Shown here: positions 21,081 to 34,300 of the stretch, in pieces
Layout of the letters: each line of letters begins with the position of its first letter
How positions within the stretch are numbered: position 1 is the stretch's first letter
Source: Mactromeris polynyma
Taxonomy: Eukaryota; Mollusca; Bivalvia; Venerida; Mactridae
Length of the DNA stretch: 64,000 bases
Direction of reading: 5' to 3'
Assembly (NCBI GenBank): GCA_032209605.1
Contig: JASFXZ010000116.1
Location: 1-64,000, forward strand
The notes under the pieces: generated by a model
Seen by the model: the letters and a program-made list of their open reading frames with translations, nothing else
Databases searched by the model: none
What the model was told of the DNA's origin: nothing
Made by a program: the position numbers and the translations under genes

Positions 21081-21261
21081 TACAGTCACACCTCACTTTA
21101 AGACCATCTCAGCAACAACACCACCTTAAAATTAAGAACACAATTTTCAAGTTCATTTTCTCTGTTTTGCTCTTTATTCAACATCAATATTAAAACCACC
21201 TCAATAAGAAGACCAATTTTCAACGGTCCCAAGGGTGGTCTTATCATTAAGGTTGTACTGT
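21081..21261. mobile_element. pogo-like MITE, family 1, copy d
   Basis: A 181-bp copy from TACAGTCACACCTCACTTTA to AAGGTTGTACTGTG, diverged but co-linear with the copy at 11303. Confidence 0.7.
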
Positions 21262-23599
21262 GCTTCTTGGAATCTGGACTTACACAGCCCTTTAATATGG
21301 GATCAGCTCTAGTTAATAAGAAAAAATGCTGAGACAGCAGAATAAAAGATAGGATGAGCAATTAAGGATATTAATCAAGCAAATAACTGGTATCGTCTAA
21401 TAAGAATGAATTCTAGTTTCACTGTACAATGAGCATAAAGAGCGTTGCGTAGGCTGGAAAAATATTCCTGAATAAAAAAAATGTGGGCCAATTTTACATT
21501 AGAATTAGTTTTTGTCGGTAGATATGTAACTAATACGGTGGATTTCATTACCGTAATTAACCATAAATAAATTCTTCCTTTTGTGGAAGTTTATCTGTCA
21601 GTAATGATTGAATATAGAGTGGCAGAAATATCGCGGTACATTACAGGCGTTCGTAAAAACGTGACGCATGTCTTACACTTACAAAGTTGGGTGTAGTTAG
21701 CGAGGATTACGCTTGATTTGCTTGTATTTGAAACCTTTGGACCGGAATTTGTTTATCTTTGTTTTAACGCTTTAATTTTGTAACTTATAGGGTGTCTTAT
21801 TAAATAAAGTATACAATGACCTTAGTTTGTACAAGAATAATCAGTCAAGTTTTTGTTTGGCCACAAATTTAAAGGCTTTTTATCTATCATCTTAAGTCAT
21901 CTAGAAGAATTAAGTACCGCCAAAAACTCTGTACAATTAATTTTTGTAAAGCCACAATAAACTGTAGTCTGTCCACTAATTTTAAGGCTTCATCAAATGG
22001 CGGTGGGAGGGGTATAGATTAAGAGTTGTTGGTATGTGGACATGTTTTAACATTGAGGAATCACTGTTCGGCTTCAGACAATAATCGGTTGTTTGAGGGC
22101 ATGTACTTGAATGCAAGTTTTCTATGCATAGCAATAAATAGTTGTTTGAAAGTACTGTTTGAATAGATATATCTAGACAGTATGTACTAAAGCTGCCATG
22201 TTTATTCTGGGTCCAAGTTTGTTACTAACTTGCTGCATATAATGAATATAAATTATAAGATAATATATCAAAGTTGTCTGTATCTAGTGCCATACTGTGA
22301 ATCCTTACCCATTCTTATGGTATCACTGAATGGATTTTAATAAGATATATTGGTACATGAAATATAGACAAATACACAATCAATGTGTAACCATGGTGCA
22401 GTACGCCTGTAAATAAATTTTGTGTAATTCACTTTTTTCTCGCTGTCATGTTTCCTGTATTACAAATTATTAGAACTTCCAACATCAACAAGGCAAACTG
22501 ATTCTTTTAATATTAAAGGTTTATATAAATTGCTGAATATGCAAAAATGATATTTTTTATGTAATATAGCGGGAAAATGCAGTTTTAGCCTCCATGGCCC
22601 TTTCGGTGTTATCATACTATCAGTGATAATGCATCTATCCTGAGTTAATGACATATTTTAGACCACTTTATAGAATAATTGAATAACTTGTGAATTGTTT
22701 CCGGTTTTCGTTGTAGTCCATAAGAGGGTTATATTCAAGCCCGTTGTTAATAGATACAGTTATTCTATGGCATGTTTGTCACAAGTGGTATATATTACTT
22801 GCATTCTGTTTAATATGATTGCTAGATAAATTGTTATATGAATGTACAGATCAAGGGGATGAAAGCAAAACTAATCTATCTGCATATGAAAAAATCAGCA
22901 GATAGACTTTCGCTTTCACTCCTTCAAAGTTAATAGTTGTTGTTTTGTACATTTGAGTACTGCAGTAGTTTTCATCATGGTATAGGATTAATCTTTGACA
23001 ACTTAAGTTTTTTATAAAAAAGAGAATAAATTGTTACAGGGAATGCCACATACATAAAACAATGCCTTTCCTCGCAGACCCCCCCCCCCCCCTCCCCCCT
23101 GGAAAAAAGTATTGTACATGCAGAACATAAGGCTCTTAGGAGGTGCTAGGGTAAACATATATGGAAATAGGGGTTTGTCAAGGAATTGTCTATATCCGAC
23201 CATAAAAACAGCTACGGAGAATTGAGCAGGACAACAAGGGGGAAAAGTTTAATGGATGGAATACATTGTGGAAACATGTCAAGAAAGTCAATAATAGGCC
23301 TTCTTAAAGATAATTGTTCGCAGTTTGATCAATTTTAATGGGTGTTTTGATACGTATCTGCAATAAATAGCCTTAGTTGCATCAATTTTGTTGTTCATTT
23401 AGAATATAATATCAAATCAATCAAAATTTGGTTAATAATAATGATAATTCTGGTTCACCTTTCATGCAATATAGACTATAAGGTGGTTCTCTCTTCAATT
23501 CCAGTCTGATTTAATTGTCTTGTTGGGTTCTTGTAATGTTCAGTTCATAATTCAAGGTTCACATCTGCATTACTGTCTGCAGAATTCATTAGATTGTAG
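21262..23599. other. Non-coding region with a poly-C tract
   Basis: No recognisable gene. A C-run interrupted by a single T occupies 23079-23099 (G-rich on the minus strand). Confidence 0.45.
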
Positions 23600-23902
23600 G
23601 TCGGAATGGTACTCACTTCATGTAATGTGGGTCAGAAGGGTATTTGCTTCAAGTCATGTGTGTCGGAAGGGTACTTGCTTCAAGTCATGTGGGTCGGAAG
23701 GGTACTTGATTCAAATCTTGTGGGTCAAAAGGGTACTCACTTCAAGTCATTTGGGTAGGAAGGGTACTCACTTCAAGCCATGTGGGTCGGAAGGGTACTC
23801 ACTTCAAATCTTGTGGGTCAAAAGGGTACTCACTTCAAGTCATGTGGGTCGGAAGGGTACTCACTTCAAGTCATGTGGGTTTGAAGGGTACTCGCTTCAA
23901 GT
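23600..23902 (+). repeat. 31-bp minisatellite, about nine to ten units
   Basis: Units of 31 bp with consensus GTGGGTCGGAAGGGTACTCA followed by CTTCAAGTCAT; the first unit is degenerate. Because 31 is not a multiple of 3, one reading frame passes through all three phases of the unit, which keeps a 147-codon frame (23520-23963) open with a 31-residue period. I regard that frame as a by-product of the array, not a gene. Confidence 0.9.
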
Positions 23903-23963
23903 CACTTATAGAAATATTTATATTCATTTCATGACCTTCCATAAAAAATTGATATTGAAATAA

Positions 23964-24819
23964 TAGCAAATTCAGTTCTTATTCGTATTGATTTGATGCT
24001 TCTCGTTGAATGGTCCTCGAAACTTATTAACTAATGTGAGGCCATAAAAAATATTATATTGATAGGACACTTCAATTGTCATTCTGATATTGGGTAATGG
24101 AGTGCTTGAGGCTTAGATACATGTCAACAGAATTTCTGATGGTGCATAATTTACAGAATTGTTCCAGAAAATGTTGGCGAAACTTGAGAATCATCCACCA
24201 TAATGTTGATCTGTTGTAAGATTTGACTTGGCATTGTTTTTACAATTTTTGTTAAGGCCAATGCAAGCAATCATTCCATGAAGTGATCTATGATGTGAGT
24301 AATCACATGTTTCATTAAATATACAAACAAGATATTGGGATATTTCAGGCAGAGTTTCCAAATAGTTCTACAATTCACAGGGCAATGGACAGCCTTTGGG
24401 GACTGTTAATGCCCATATGCACCAATGGGAGAATGTTGTGTCCATTACAAATGAAAAGGGGAATTTTAAGTCAAACTTTCATGTTATTTTTTTTACCTTT
24501 TTGTACCATTTTTAATCAGTTATGACAAGCTTTAATGTACAGTATTTTTCTGAAAAAAATGTCTTAACATGTTTAAAAGAATGTAAATCAACCCCAACAA
24601 GTCTTATAAGAATTTGTTTCTTTCTTAAGAGGGGAATTTTGAAGAGAGATTAAAGTGGGAAAAACATACTATTTTAGTAGAGGAATGGTACCCAATAAAT
24701 ATACCCCAAAAATTGTCAAATTAGTGCCCTGTTTCAAGCAAATTATGCCTCAGGTCCCTCACATTGTAACAAATTGTACAAACATTATCAGAACTTCAGA
24801 AAATGAAGACTAAAACAAT
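23964..24819. other. Non-coding region
   Basis: AT-rich; nothing recognisable. Confidence 0.45.
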
Positions 24820-25009
24820 ATCATACCAGTAATACCATCTAAATAGAAGGTGTCAATATCATACCGGTAATACCATCTAAATAGAAGGTGTCAATATCAT
24901 ACCGGTAATACCATCTAAATAGAAGGTGTCAATATCATACCGGTAATACCATCTAAATAGAAGATGTCAATATCATACCGGTAATACCATCTAAATAGAA
25001 GGTGTCAAT
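24820..25009 (+). repeat. 38-bp minisatellite, five units
   Basis: Five nearly identical 38-bp units (ATCATACCGGTAATACCATC then TAAATAGAAGGTGTCAAT) at 24820, 24858, 24896, 24934 and 24972. The only differences seen are A for G in unit 1 and one A for G in unit 4, so the expansion looks recent. Confidence 0.95.
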
Positions 25010-25793
25010 ATTTTCAAAACTTCAAAGATTCAGTAAGTGGATGGGCTAGAGCATTTTTTAATCAAGATTAAAACATTTACAAAATTTATCTAATCTAAAA
25101 CTGTCTAGGATGTAGACTGGAGGCTGAATATAACTTAATGTGAACTTTGATGAAGTATTTGTCTTACTGATAAATGTTCGTTGTTATGTCAAGGGAACGT
25201 TTGATGATTTTACAAAGTGAGGCAATCATTCTTATGTTCTGTAATCTTCAGTTCATTTTTATGCCTTTTCTATCGTTGGTTTTTATCATTAGTCATTTTC
25301 GAAAATTTACCATAAGTAACAAACGTTCACAAATACCAGATTTGGTATGTACGATTATCAGGTCATGTGATCTGTAACGTGTATGCGTGGTTTGTGTGTA
25401 TGCGTGGTTTGTGATCAGGGTGTGCTCATTTTGCTGCGAAAACCGGACACTGTCTTAATGATCATTAATTTGATTGGGACAAAAATGCATATAGCGGTTC
25501 TGAATTATGCACTCTTATACATTTTTTCTAATCTTTAACCACTCTATATAATGAAGTAATATATTCATATTGTATACATGTATACACAATTGTAGTAGTA
25601 AGTAAAATGTTTTGAAAATGACAGTTTAATGTGACTTGCTTTGCTAACAACAAAACTTCGCTACAAAATACTCCTTTGCAATAAATACATCTCTACTATA
25701 AATTGATTAAAAGTAAACCATTTTATTATATAATATTGTACATACTTCGTTAGTATCTGTTGACAGTGTAGGTAGAGGAAGTCAACTGCAAAA
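25010..25793. other. Non-coding region
   Basis: AT-rich. Includes a small 19-bp duplication (TGTATGCGTGGTTTGTG) near 25380-25412. No gene. Confidence 0.45.
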
Positions 25794-26096
25794 ACAAGAA
25801 ACATCTTGAAAAAAGATGGTCGGTGCAGTTTGAAAGTTAAGATTTGTTGTGCAACAATTAAAAAATGATGAGATGTTATGATTAATGTCACTCCAGATCC
25901 AAAATGGATTTCGAAACATTCACCGAAATTCAGTTGATTTCGGTACGAAAACGTACCCTTTATTGAAAAGTTAACCAATCTGCATCAAGGTTAAAATGGT
26001 GTTTGGTTGAAGAGAAATTGCCTTGGTGGTTAATGTAAGATATTATTGGTTTCACAACACTGATATGCAGATAGTAAAACCATGTTAGTACAGCTG
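25794..26096 (-). repeat. Dispersed ~300-bp repeat, copy 1
   Basis: Its reverse complement aligns end to end with 31021-31315. Shared blocks include GTTGCACAACAAATCTTAA, GACCATCTTTTT..CAAGAT, ACCACCAAGGCAATTTCTCT and TACTAACATGGTTTT. No coding capacity and no obvious terminal repeats; family unknown. Confidence 0.8.
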
Positions 26097-28071
26097 ATGA
26101 CGATATTGACATGTTATTGCTGTTGAAATATGTGTTTTGTTCCATAATCCAGTTATTCTTTGTCTATTCTCTGTTTTCTCCCAAAAAAACGGAAGTGTTG
26201 GGAGGATTACAAGATTTATAAATAAAGATAATCAATTTCCAGGTTACCTGGCAACAATTCTGTGAATTTTCATGGCTTTTATGTTTCTTTTGACATATTT
26301 AAAGATTTATTTCCGACATCCGATTATATTGATACCGTTTGCAAGTCGGTATGTTTCCTCAATTTATGGCATTTTCTGGCACTCAGCATTATGGTTTGTT
26401 AAAAGTGTACTTTTAATTTCCGCATTAGATGCCAAAAAATATATTTTAAATTTTGCTGTCTGAACTGATTATCCAGTAGTCTGAAATGTTTGAAATATTC
26501 CTCTGTCAGGGTTGCCTAGCAGCTGTTTTGCAATTTCTTCTTTTTAATTAAATGTGAATTTTCATGGGAAATAATTAAAACATCTAAATTATATCTACCT
26601 TGAGGAAGATGCATCTTTCAATTTATGTGTGATAAATAAGACGTTATATGAAACTGCTTGGGACTGCAAAGAAGATATTCAGGTGTACAGTAATTTAGAA
26701 AACCTGGTACCCAGCATTTTTGTTTCTTCCGTATTGTTTTTGTATGGCGCTGTATTTACACGCAGCTCAACAGTGTCTGTTTTCTATTCATCAAGAACAT
26801 GGGCAAAAACGTAATAGATGTCGGAGGCAAGTTGTTTAACATGTAAGGTATTAGTAGTAGAAAAATTGAAGTACAAAACGTCTCAGAATGCTGCGAGACT
26901 TGTCATTGGTCAATTTAAGACTGCACTCGGAAACAACCAATGAGATGCTTTAATTTTGACACTGAGGTTTCCGAACTCAAAACAATAACCATATACTTAT
27001 CATGCATAGCAATGTACCTCCCCCCCCCCTGCCTAGCCAAGTCTTCTTCCTTTAATATTCTCCTCCATCCATTCTCCATTCATGTTAGTTTATTTATAAA
27101 CAAAGGCATGAGAACATTTCTGTCTATTCCGGAAATTACTTAGCTTGCATTTATTGCTCTGCCTGCAGTTCTGTAAGCTATTTTTGGCCCACACTTGTTC
27201 CCAGATTGTTCCTACAAGACAGGTAATGAAATCTATCATTACACTACCAGGAACTCTTTTTGTCTAGAAGAATGCCTAGTAGTAACCCGAAGTGAAGGCA
27301 GCTCATTGAATCAAGAACATAATGGTTTATTTATGGATATTACACTGCATCGACATTTTTTAGTCTCTTTAAAAACATTTTTTTATATTCTCTTTAAAAA
27401 CGAAACGGAACTTGCAGGACAAAAACATAAATATAAATTTTCAGGAAAGTTGAGATATCTTCCTTGTCTTCTTTTTTAAGAAAATAAGTTAATCGTATCA
27501 GTTTATATAACTATGAAATGATCTCATCTTGATCGTTAATTTCATTGGTGCAGCAATAATATGTACAATTTCCCTACTTAACTGTATTATTTCCCTCTAA
27601 AATACCAGAACGGGAATGGAATAAGCCGTTCTGTCAATGCTCTGTATGTGATCAGATTTCTGTAATGTTAATCTGTCTATGTCATTTAATCTAGAAATAT
27701 ATTTTTATGTTTACTACACTTTCACAGTTTGAAGTGAGTTATATATTCCCTTCCAAATGTTGGAATTATAATTTAAACATTTATTACATTACATCTACAC
27801 CACCCCCTGCAACGTAAAGTTTACATATAAACTTTGTGTAAATTGCAAACATTTTGTACTCAGAAGTGCGGAAATAAGATTTGAAAACTAAAAGAAAATG
27901 TAAAATCTGCACTTTCTGATTATGTTCGATGTTAACCGATTGATTGATCCTGAATTGATTATACGTTAAACAGAAGGGTCGTAAATCTCGATAAGATTCC
28001 TCTGCAATATTTGAAAGCTAACCAATAAATACACTGCGAAGTAGACTGGTTGTCCTATTTTCATTTTACCT
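26097..28071. other. Non-coding region
   Basis: No recognisable gene; a poly-C run lies near 27020. Confidence 0.45.
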
Positions 28072-28079
28072 TATATAAA
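28072..28079 (+). promoter_or_regulatory. Possible TATA box of an internal CAS promoter
   Basis: TATATAAA about 0.9 kb upstream of the candidate ATG/donor at 28954. In an AT-rich genome such a match is weak evidence on its own. Confidence 0.2.
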
Positions 28080-28953
28080 CAGTGTACCAGTCTGCTTTCA
28101 GTGACATTCTGTGTTTACCTGCGTATTGGACTAGGTGTATTTACAGTGTTAGCTGGTAGTGTACTATACAACTTGGGCTAAACTAATGTCAGTGTTACAC
28201 TATGGTCACAACAAAATTGCTTTGGGATAAATAGCATTTGTTTGTTGGCTAATTGACAATGTTTTATATTGTTGGACGTTATTGAGTTCTTATGTAAATA
28301 CAGATTGTCAGTATACATTGGAATGTTTTCAGTTATATTACATACAAATAGTTGTTACGTGGTATAGAGTGTTTATATTCAATACCTATTACCTTTTATG
28401 CATACACACTGTGGATTGGACAGATTTATATCTGAATTTGAAATTAGTGTGAATTTAGTTAGATTGCTCATTTGAATTTATGTGACTTTGACCTACCGGC
28501 TGATTATCTTCCTAGGACTCGATTGATAATTGGGTGATTAAAGCAGATAATGGTCCTTGTATTTCACAGTGTGAGAACTTTTCTTTGCTAGATAAACCAT
28601 TGTACATCAGCAATTGTTTTAGTATTGGTTTTGTGGTTGGACGAATTGTGAAGGATTTTAGCATTTTGTTTGAAACTATACATAAATGTGAAACGATTTA
28701 AAGATAGAAAATCGCAGGTGACTTATGGAAAATAACCGTGTTTGTATTGAAGTGTAAAATCGGCTCTTTTCAACAACCGTTTAGATGTTCTTTGACAATT
28801 GTAAAGTGTTTATTGAAATGTGTCAATGGTTCTGACTGTGTGTTGTTTTCACAGAGGATAATGTAGTTCAAAGATCATAATCTTTCTGAGTGTCTGAAAC
28901 CCTACAGAATGTTTGAATCAGATTAAAAACACCTTGGGAATTATACAAGCACA

Positions 28954-28956
28954 ATG
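28954..28956 (+). CDS. BCAR1: Candidate alternative first coding exon: ATG directly at a splice donor
   Basis: CACAATG|GTAAGAT: a start codon whose G is the last exonic base before a strong GTAAGA donor. The exon would contribute only the initiator Met, in phase 0, and splice to the SH3 exon at 35385 over a 6.4-kb intron. The preceding ~0.8 kb would be 5' UTR. CAS genes often use very short first coding exons and alternative promoters, so this could be an alternative or the sole start relative to 2409. Such an ATG-donor pair can occur by chance. Confidence 0.35.
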
Positions 28957-31020
28957 GTAAGATGTTTTTGTCAATTACAAGTTACCTGTAAAATTTAATT
29001 ATTAAATCAAGCAGAATTTTTCTGCAGTTTTTGTGAGAAATTAATTTCCGCTTTTACTTTGGAATTTGTATAATTTTAACAAAAATATCTCAAATTTATA
29101 TATCTTGCAAATTTTGAAAATTCTAATAATTTCATAAAAAAATATGTGTACTAAGTCTTCTCTATAAATAACTGTATGGTCTTACAAGATGTTGTATTTT
29201 TACGTTATTTCATAGCATGTGTCTAACTTGGAATTTATTGCATGAAAACAAAACTGAAATTGATCAAGTGTGCAGGCTGTGATACACGAAAAACTGAATA
29301 AATATTTTAATCAAACTGTATTATATTAAGCGTACCTGGGAAACTGAAGTTTGCCTGCAGTTCAGCAAGAACCCTTGTACCTTGCATAATGTTTGTTTAG
29401 TTTATGTAAATAAGCCTTCTCATATTGCATTTACTATTTATTTAACCTTGTATTTTTGGTACGTAAATGAATGTTTGTTTAAGAAAAACATGTTTATACA
29501 TATGCACTGTCACTGATGGTTATCAGCTAACCACATGTATACATTTTATGATCCAGACTTGTTACATGTCCAATAAAATAAATTAACCAAAAGGTAATGG
29601 TTGCAATGAAACTGATACTGTACAGTATTTATCCTGTTATCTGCACCATGTCTGGACTTTTTGTTATAATAAGGTATAAAGAGCAAAACACTACCAACAA
29701 GGATTGACTGTTGGAAGTACGATATAAAGGTAGAAATGTCAAATTTTCAATAACAAAAATTATAAAAATAACATAACTTTTCATCATTAACATGAGGCAG
29801 TTTATTTCATTTACGGTAATATTTATATGGTTTCTTTGATAGTTTCAAATATTAGTTCTTTTTCAAATCTTTATTCAGATTTTTTTTTAATGTTGCATAA
29901 TCTGTGACTAAATTGTCTATTTGGCCGTACCTAATTATGTTACAGGTTCTTGGGGAGGGGGGTCAAAATCCCTTAATTTTGCATGATTGGAACTCACACT
30001 TGGATATTGAATAAATTTTCCTCCAGTTTAGTACTGCCAGGATTTCTCGGTCACCTAATACTAAAAAAACAATGTATACTATCTAAATAAATAATCCATT
30101 TGAATTTTGGAGCCAATTTATGGCATTCATCGTCAATTTGTTAACATTATGTTGTCAAATTATGTTGTAAAACTTAAATGAAATTGAAGCTAATTATTTC
30201 ACTGTCTGTTTGGATATCTGAAGACAGGTTATTATAATATTGTCATAAAGTATTGAAATGTGTGTAATATTGGGGATTAAGTTGACAGTATTTCGGCCCC
30301 GATCCAACTATCAGTTCAATCCATCTCAGAAAGTCGTCTTGTGATAGTTAGATAAACACATACCACAGGCTATCAATGTTGATCAAGTCTACGTAAATTA
30401 CAAGTGGTTATAGCATTAACAAATCTAATTAAATCCACACCAGTCATATAAATACGATCATAGACATATAAAATCTCTGCAAATTGTAATTAACTTGTAT
30501 ACATGTCAGGTTTTATGGTAGTCGGTTGTAAACTTACTTATTTACTGGACATGTGACATTGTTTACCGAGGTAAAATAGACTTCGTCTGCTATAACTGGC
30601 ATTTTGCCAAATATGGTGAGATAAACTGGTCACAACTCCAAATCTACATATATTTTCAATGTTTACAAGTAAACATGTAAGCACAGTATATTCTGTTCTA
30701 TTTCTCAGGCAATTTCTGCACTAAATTAATTAAAATCATAAAGGAAAGGGGTCCGAACTCCCTTCATAAATGAATTTGATGTTCAATGTTTGGTTACGGT
30801 AGTTTCCTCTGTAAGTTTATACATTGTACTGATCTATCAAAGGGTTGACTTTTCTTTTAAGTCATGTGACTTCATTTCTTTGAAAATTCATTGGAAAATA
30901 ACATCATGAAAAATGTGGCTTCAAAATACGCAACCAATGAAAGCTTATACTTACTTCACTGTAAATGTGTTTTTCATGAAAAGAAATGTGTTTATTAGGC
31001 TTGAAAGTTGTTTTTTGGCG
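28957..31020 (+). other. Non-coding region, probably intron 1 of the CAS gene
   Basis: AT-rich, no recognisable gene. Confidence 0.45.
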
Positions 31021-31315
31021 CAGCCGTACTAACATGGTTTTGCTATTTGCATATCAGTGTTGTGTAAACCAATCAAATCTTATGTTAACCACCAAGGCAA
31101 TTTCTCTTCAACCGAACGATGTTTGTAATCTTGACGCGGATTGGTTATCGTTCGATAAACTTTACGTTACCTTACCGAAATCCACTTAATTTTGATGTTT
31201 TTTCCGAAATCCATTTTGTATATGGAGTGACCAGCAATCGTAACATCTCGGCATTTGTTTATGTTGCACAACAAATCTTAACCGCGCTGACCATCTTTTT
31301 CAAGATATTTCTTGT
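31021..31315 (+). repeat. Dispersed ~300-bp repeat, copy 2
   Basis: Reverse-complement partner of 25794-26096, about 4.9 kb away. The copies have diverged by scattered substitutions and small indels, so the pair is not recent. Confidence 0.8.
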
Positions 31316-34300
31316 TTGTTTTCATTTGGATAAATAGAAACTAAAATGTAGTTTAAAATGCATTTCTTACTATATTTTCAAATAGTATATACATGTACTG
31401 GTATAATATATTCTAAGACATTGTCAGTTAGTGTTAATATTTAAGTACAATTTGTTTGTACATTGTATTATACCACACTATAATCTGTCAACATTCCAGT
31501 GGTAATGAATTGTTGACTTTGATGAATTATCTGTGACAAGTATTTTCGCATTGTTTATGTCATGATTGACACCCTTCTTGATGTCATTACCTGTTGATGT
31601 CATACTTTGATGTCAGTGTCTGTGTCATTGACGCAATTCAGATTCCATACAGCGTGCATGTGGATGACTACGTAATGTGGCATACTGATAATACTGTATT
31701 CTTATTCAGTGAATCACTTCATAAATACCGGAATACATATTTTATGGAGTCATTTGAACACATTTCCTGTTTTCCTGAGCTACCTGACAACACCTTTCAA
31801 CCTGTTGTAGCCTTACAAATTGTTTCTTCAAACAATGAATAAGGCCAAAGGGTCTATCAGAATATGTTTTGGAATTATGCCTTTATATACTGCAGACTTT
31901 TGAAATATGTATTTGAAACAATGTGATTTATGACATTATTATTGTAAATATAATATTACATACAATTTATTTTTTGTACTTTATACGAGACGCCGATATA
32001 TTATAATATGCCGAAATTGAAAACCGGTCTCGGCTGCTTATAACTGCATCCATCATTGGAATTGAGTGGAATAAAACATTACAAGTTTTTACCAAATTTG
32101 CAAAGTCATAGTTTTTGATGATTTGAGCCAATTTGATTTTCTTGAGCCAATTTTTATTTTCTTGAGCCAATGACTCAATTTGCGAGCGACAGTTTAATCC
32201 CTGAATTATGCGTGCTTTATAAATATAATGCAGCTTGCCAATGAACCTTCCACTGTCAATGTTTGTATTCTGATGAAATATGTGGCATGTCTAGCATCCT
32301 AACAAAATATTGATGTTGTTGTGAAAATACTAAATGAAATACTTAATAATAGCAAAAGCTGTGAGAGAATGTTATTGTTTGATGTCAGTCTGGATTAAAC
32401 TGTCAGCTTAGTGGTCACAGATGTTGTTTGTTTTTCTATTTTTGGTGTTTTATGATCTTTGTAAAGAGAACCAGCTTGTCTCCAGTAGGTCTTTCGTCTG
32501 ACTCTGTCTGTTCCATTCAAAAACTCCATAAAAAAATATTCAAATGTGTTCCCTTCATCCATATTAATATCACCCAGGAATTTCCCTGACACAGAAATCT
32601 TGAGTCCCTGGCTCCCTTTTTTCGAGGGACTCCCATTTTTAACTTACTGTGCATCCCTGGAATCCCTAAAATAAACTTTTGAGTATAAACTGCATATCTG
32701 GGTCCCTACAAATTTACTAAGGAGTAAGGACCCCCAATTTATCAAACATGAGGGTCCAAGGACCCCTAGCTAAAAATCCTAGGGAAAACCCTGTTGCCTG
32801 AAATTTATTAAATCAGACACAAATCTCGGCCTATCTCTCCACATCATCAGTATCTCTGTCTCTTAATTCCCATTAAGATCAGTGGAAAAAAAACAGCTCT
32901 GTCATCCACTCGGCAACACATGACTGAATTTTATGATTGAATTTTACGAGTGAAATTTTTCTGGACCTGCATGGTTTCAGGAGGTTACAATAATAAAATC
33001 TTGTTTTACAATCCCAATTATTGCCCATATCACCCTCACCTAACCCCCCTCTGTGTTATTAAAATGGAAAGCTAAGCAATTGTATTAGACTCATCAGCTG
33101 AACCATAAAAATCTCATATTATCCTTGAATTCACCTCCTATCATTGATTGATCGGCTACAAACTGTATGGTCCTAACTATGTGTTTGCTGCATCATTGAA
33201 GTCGTTTAGATTCTCATTCGATCTGGCTAGTTGACTGTGTGATTGACAAGATTTTTTGCCCACAAACTGTATCAGCATTTTCCTCCTGTTCTAGCCATAT
33301 GTCCATTGTAATCAACCAGACTGGCAGAGAACTAATCATACTGCTTAGACCAACTGTAAACATGTTTTACGTCCCTCCCCTAAAACACACCTGGAAAAGT
33401 GCTTATACTCCTCCGACAACCTTGAAAAAAATCACCTCTTCTGATCTGTCTCTCTTCATCTATTGTACACAATTATAATTCTAAAATTTGACTGGTAAAA
33501 AGTTGAAATTTTAGAAAATCTTGACATTCCTTCTCTTTGTTATAAACCTCATCATACACTACTGTTCAATGTATCGTTGTTAAGGGGCTGCATTCAGTTC
33601 CTCTGACAGGGAATAAAGGGCCCTGCATGTTTCGATCTGCTGCTTATTCATAACTTGACATTCCTAAGTTTCTATGTACTGCAATTTTTAAGTCCTTATA
33701 ATATATTGTATTATTTTTGTGAAAATTTGGATAAAAATGAATTTGCCACGCATTATGGACAGACATGCAGACCTGTGTTAAAGCGTGGAGTTTGACCTCG
33801 ACTTTTGTTGTATTTAAACCATGTGCAGGGATCATTCAAATATAAATTGTTCAAACATGCAGGGTGTCTTTGTTAAATTGTTCACATGACAACTTACATT
33901 GTACACTGTCTGATCTGCACATACTAGGCCATGTTACAGACAGTGTTTATGATCTAGTGTTTGATCTTGTCTGTTTTGCTTCGTCAACTTTTATGCACAA
34001 TTTGTATTGTATCTGATTTTAATAATCCCCTACATTATGTGAACAATTAAAACTATTGATTAAGACATACCAACAAAATGCTAATCATGCTTGATTTTTT
34101 CCCCATTTCTTAGAAATCATTATCAATATTTGGCAGATATTATGAATTGACCCCTTTAAATTGGGGTCACCAATTATCAATACAAAGTCTATTTTTAGTC
34201 CCCTGTAATGGTTTCAGTATTCAGAAAGACAAATACCTATTAACTGAAATAGATGTTTGCTCAGCTCAGAATTCAATTATACAGATTTATACCCCCAACC

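Noticed and set aside
23520..23963. 147-codon open frame on the + strand
   Set aside because: It is explained by the 31-bp minisatellite that keeps all phases open; no start context, domain or splice sites.
24820..25009. CRISPR-like repeat array
   Set aside because: Units are contiguous with no variable spacers, in a eukaryotic context; a minisatellite.
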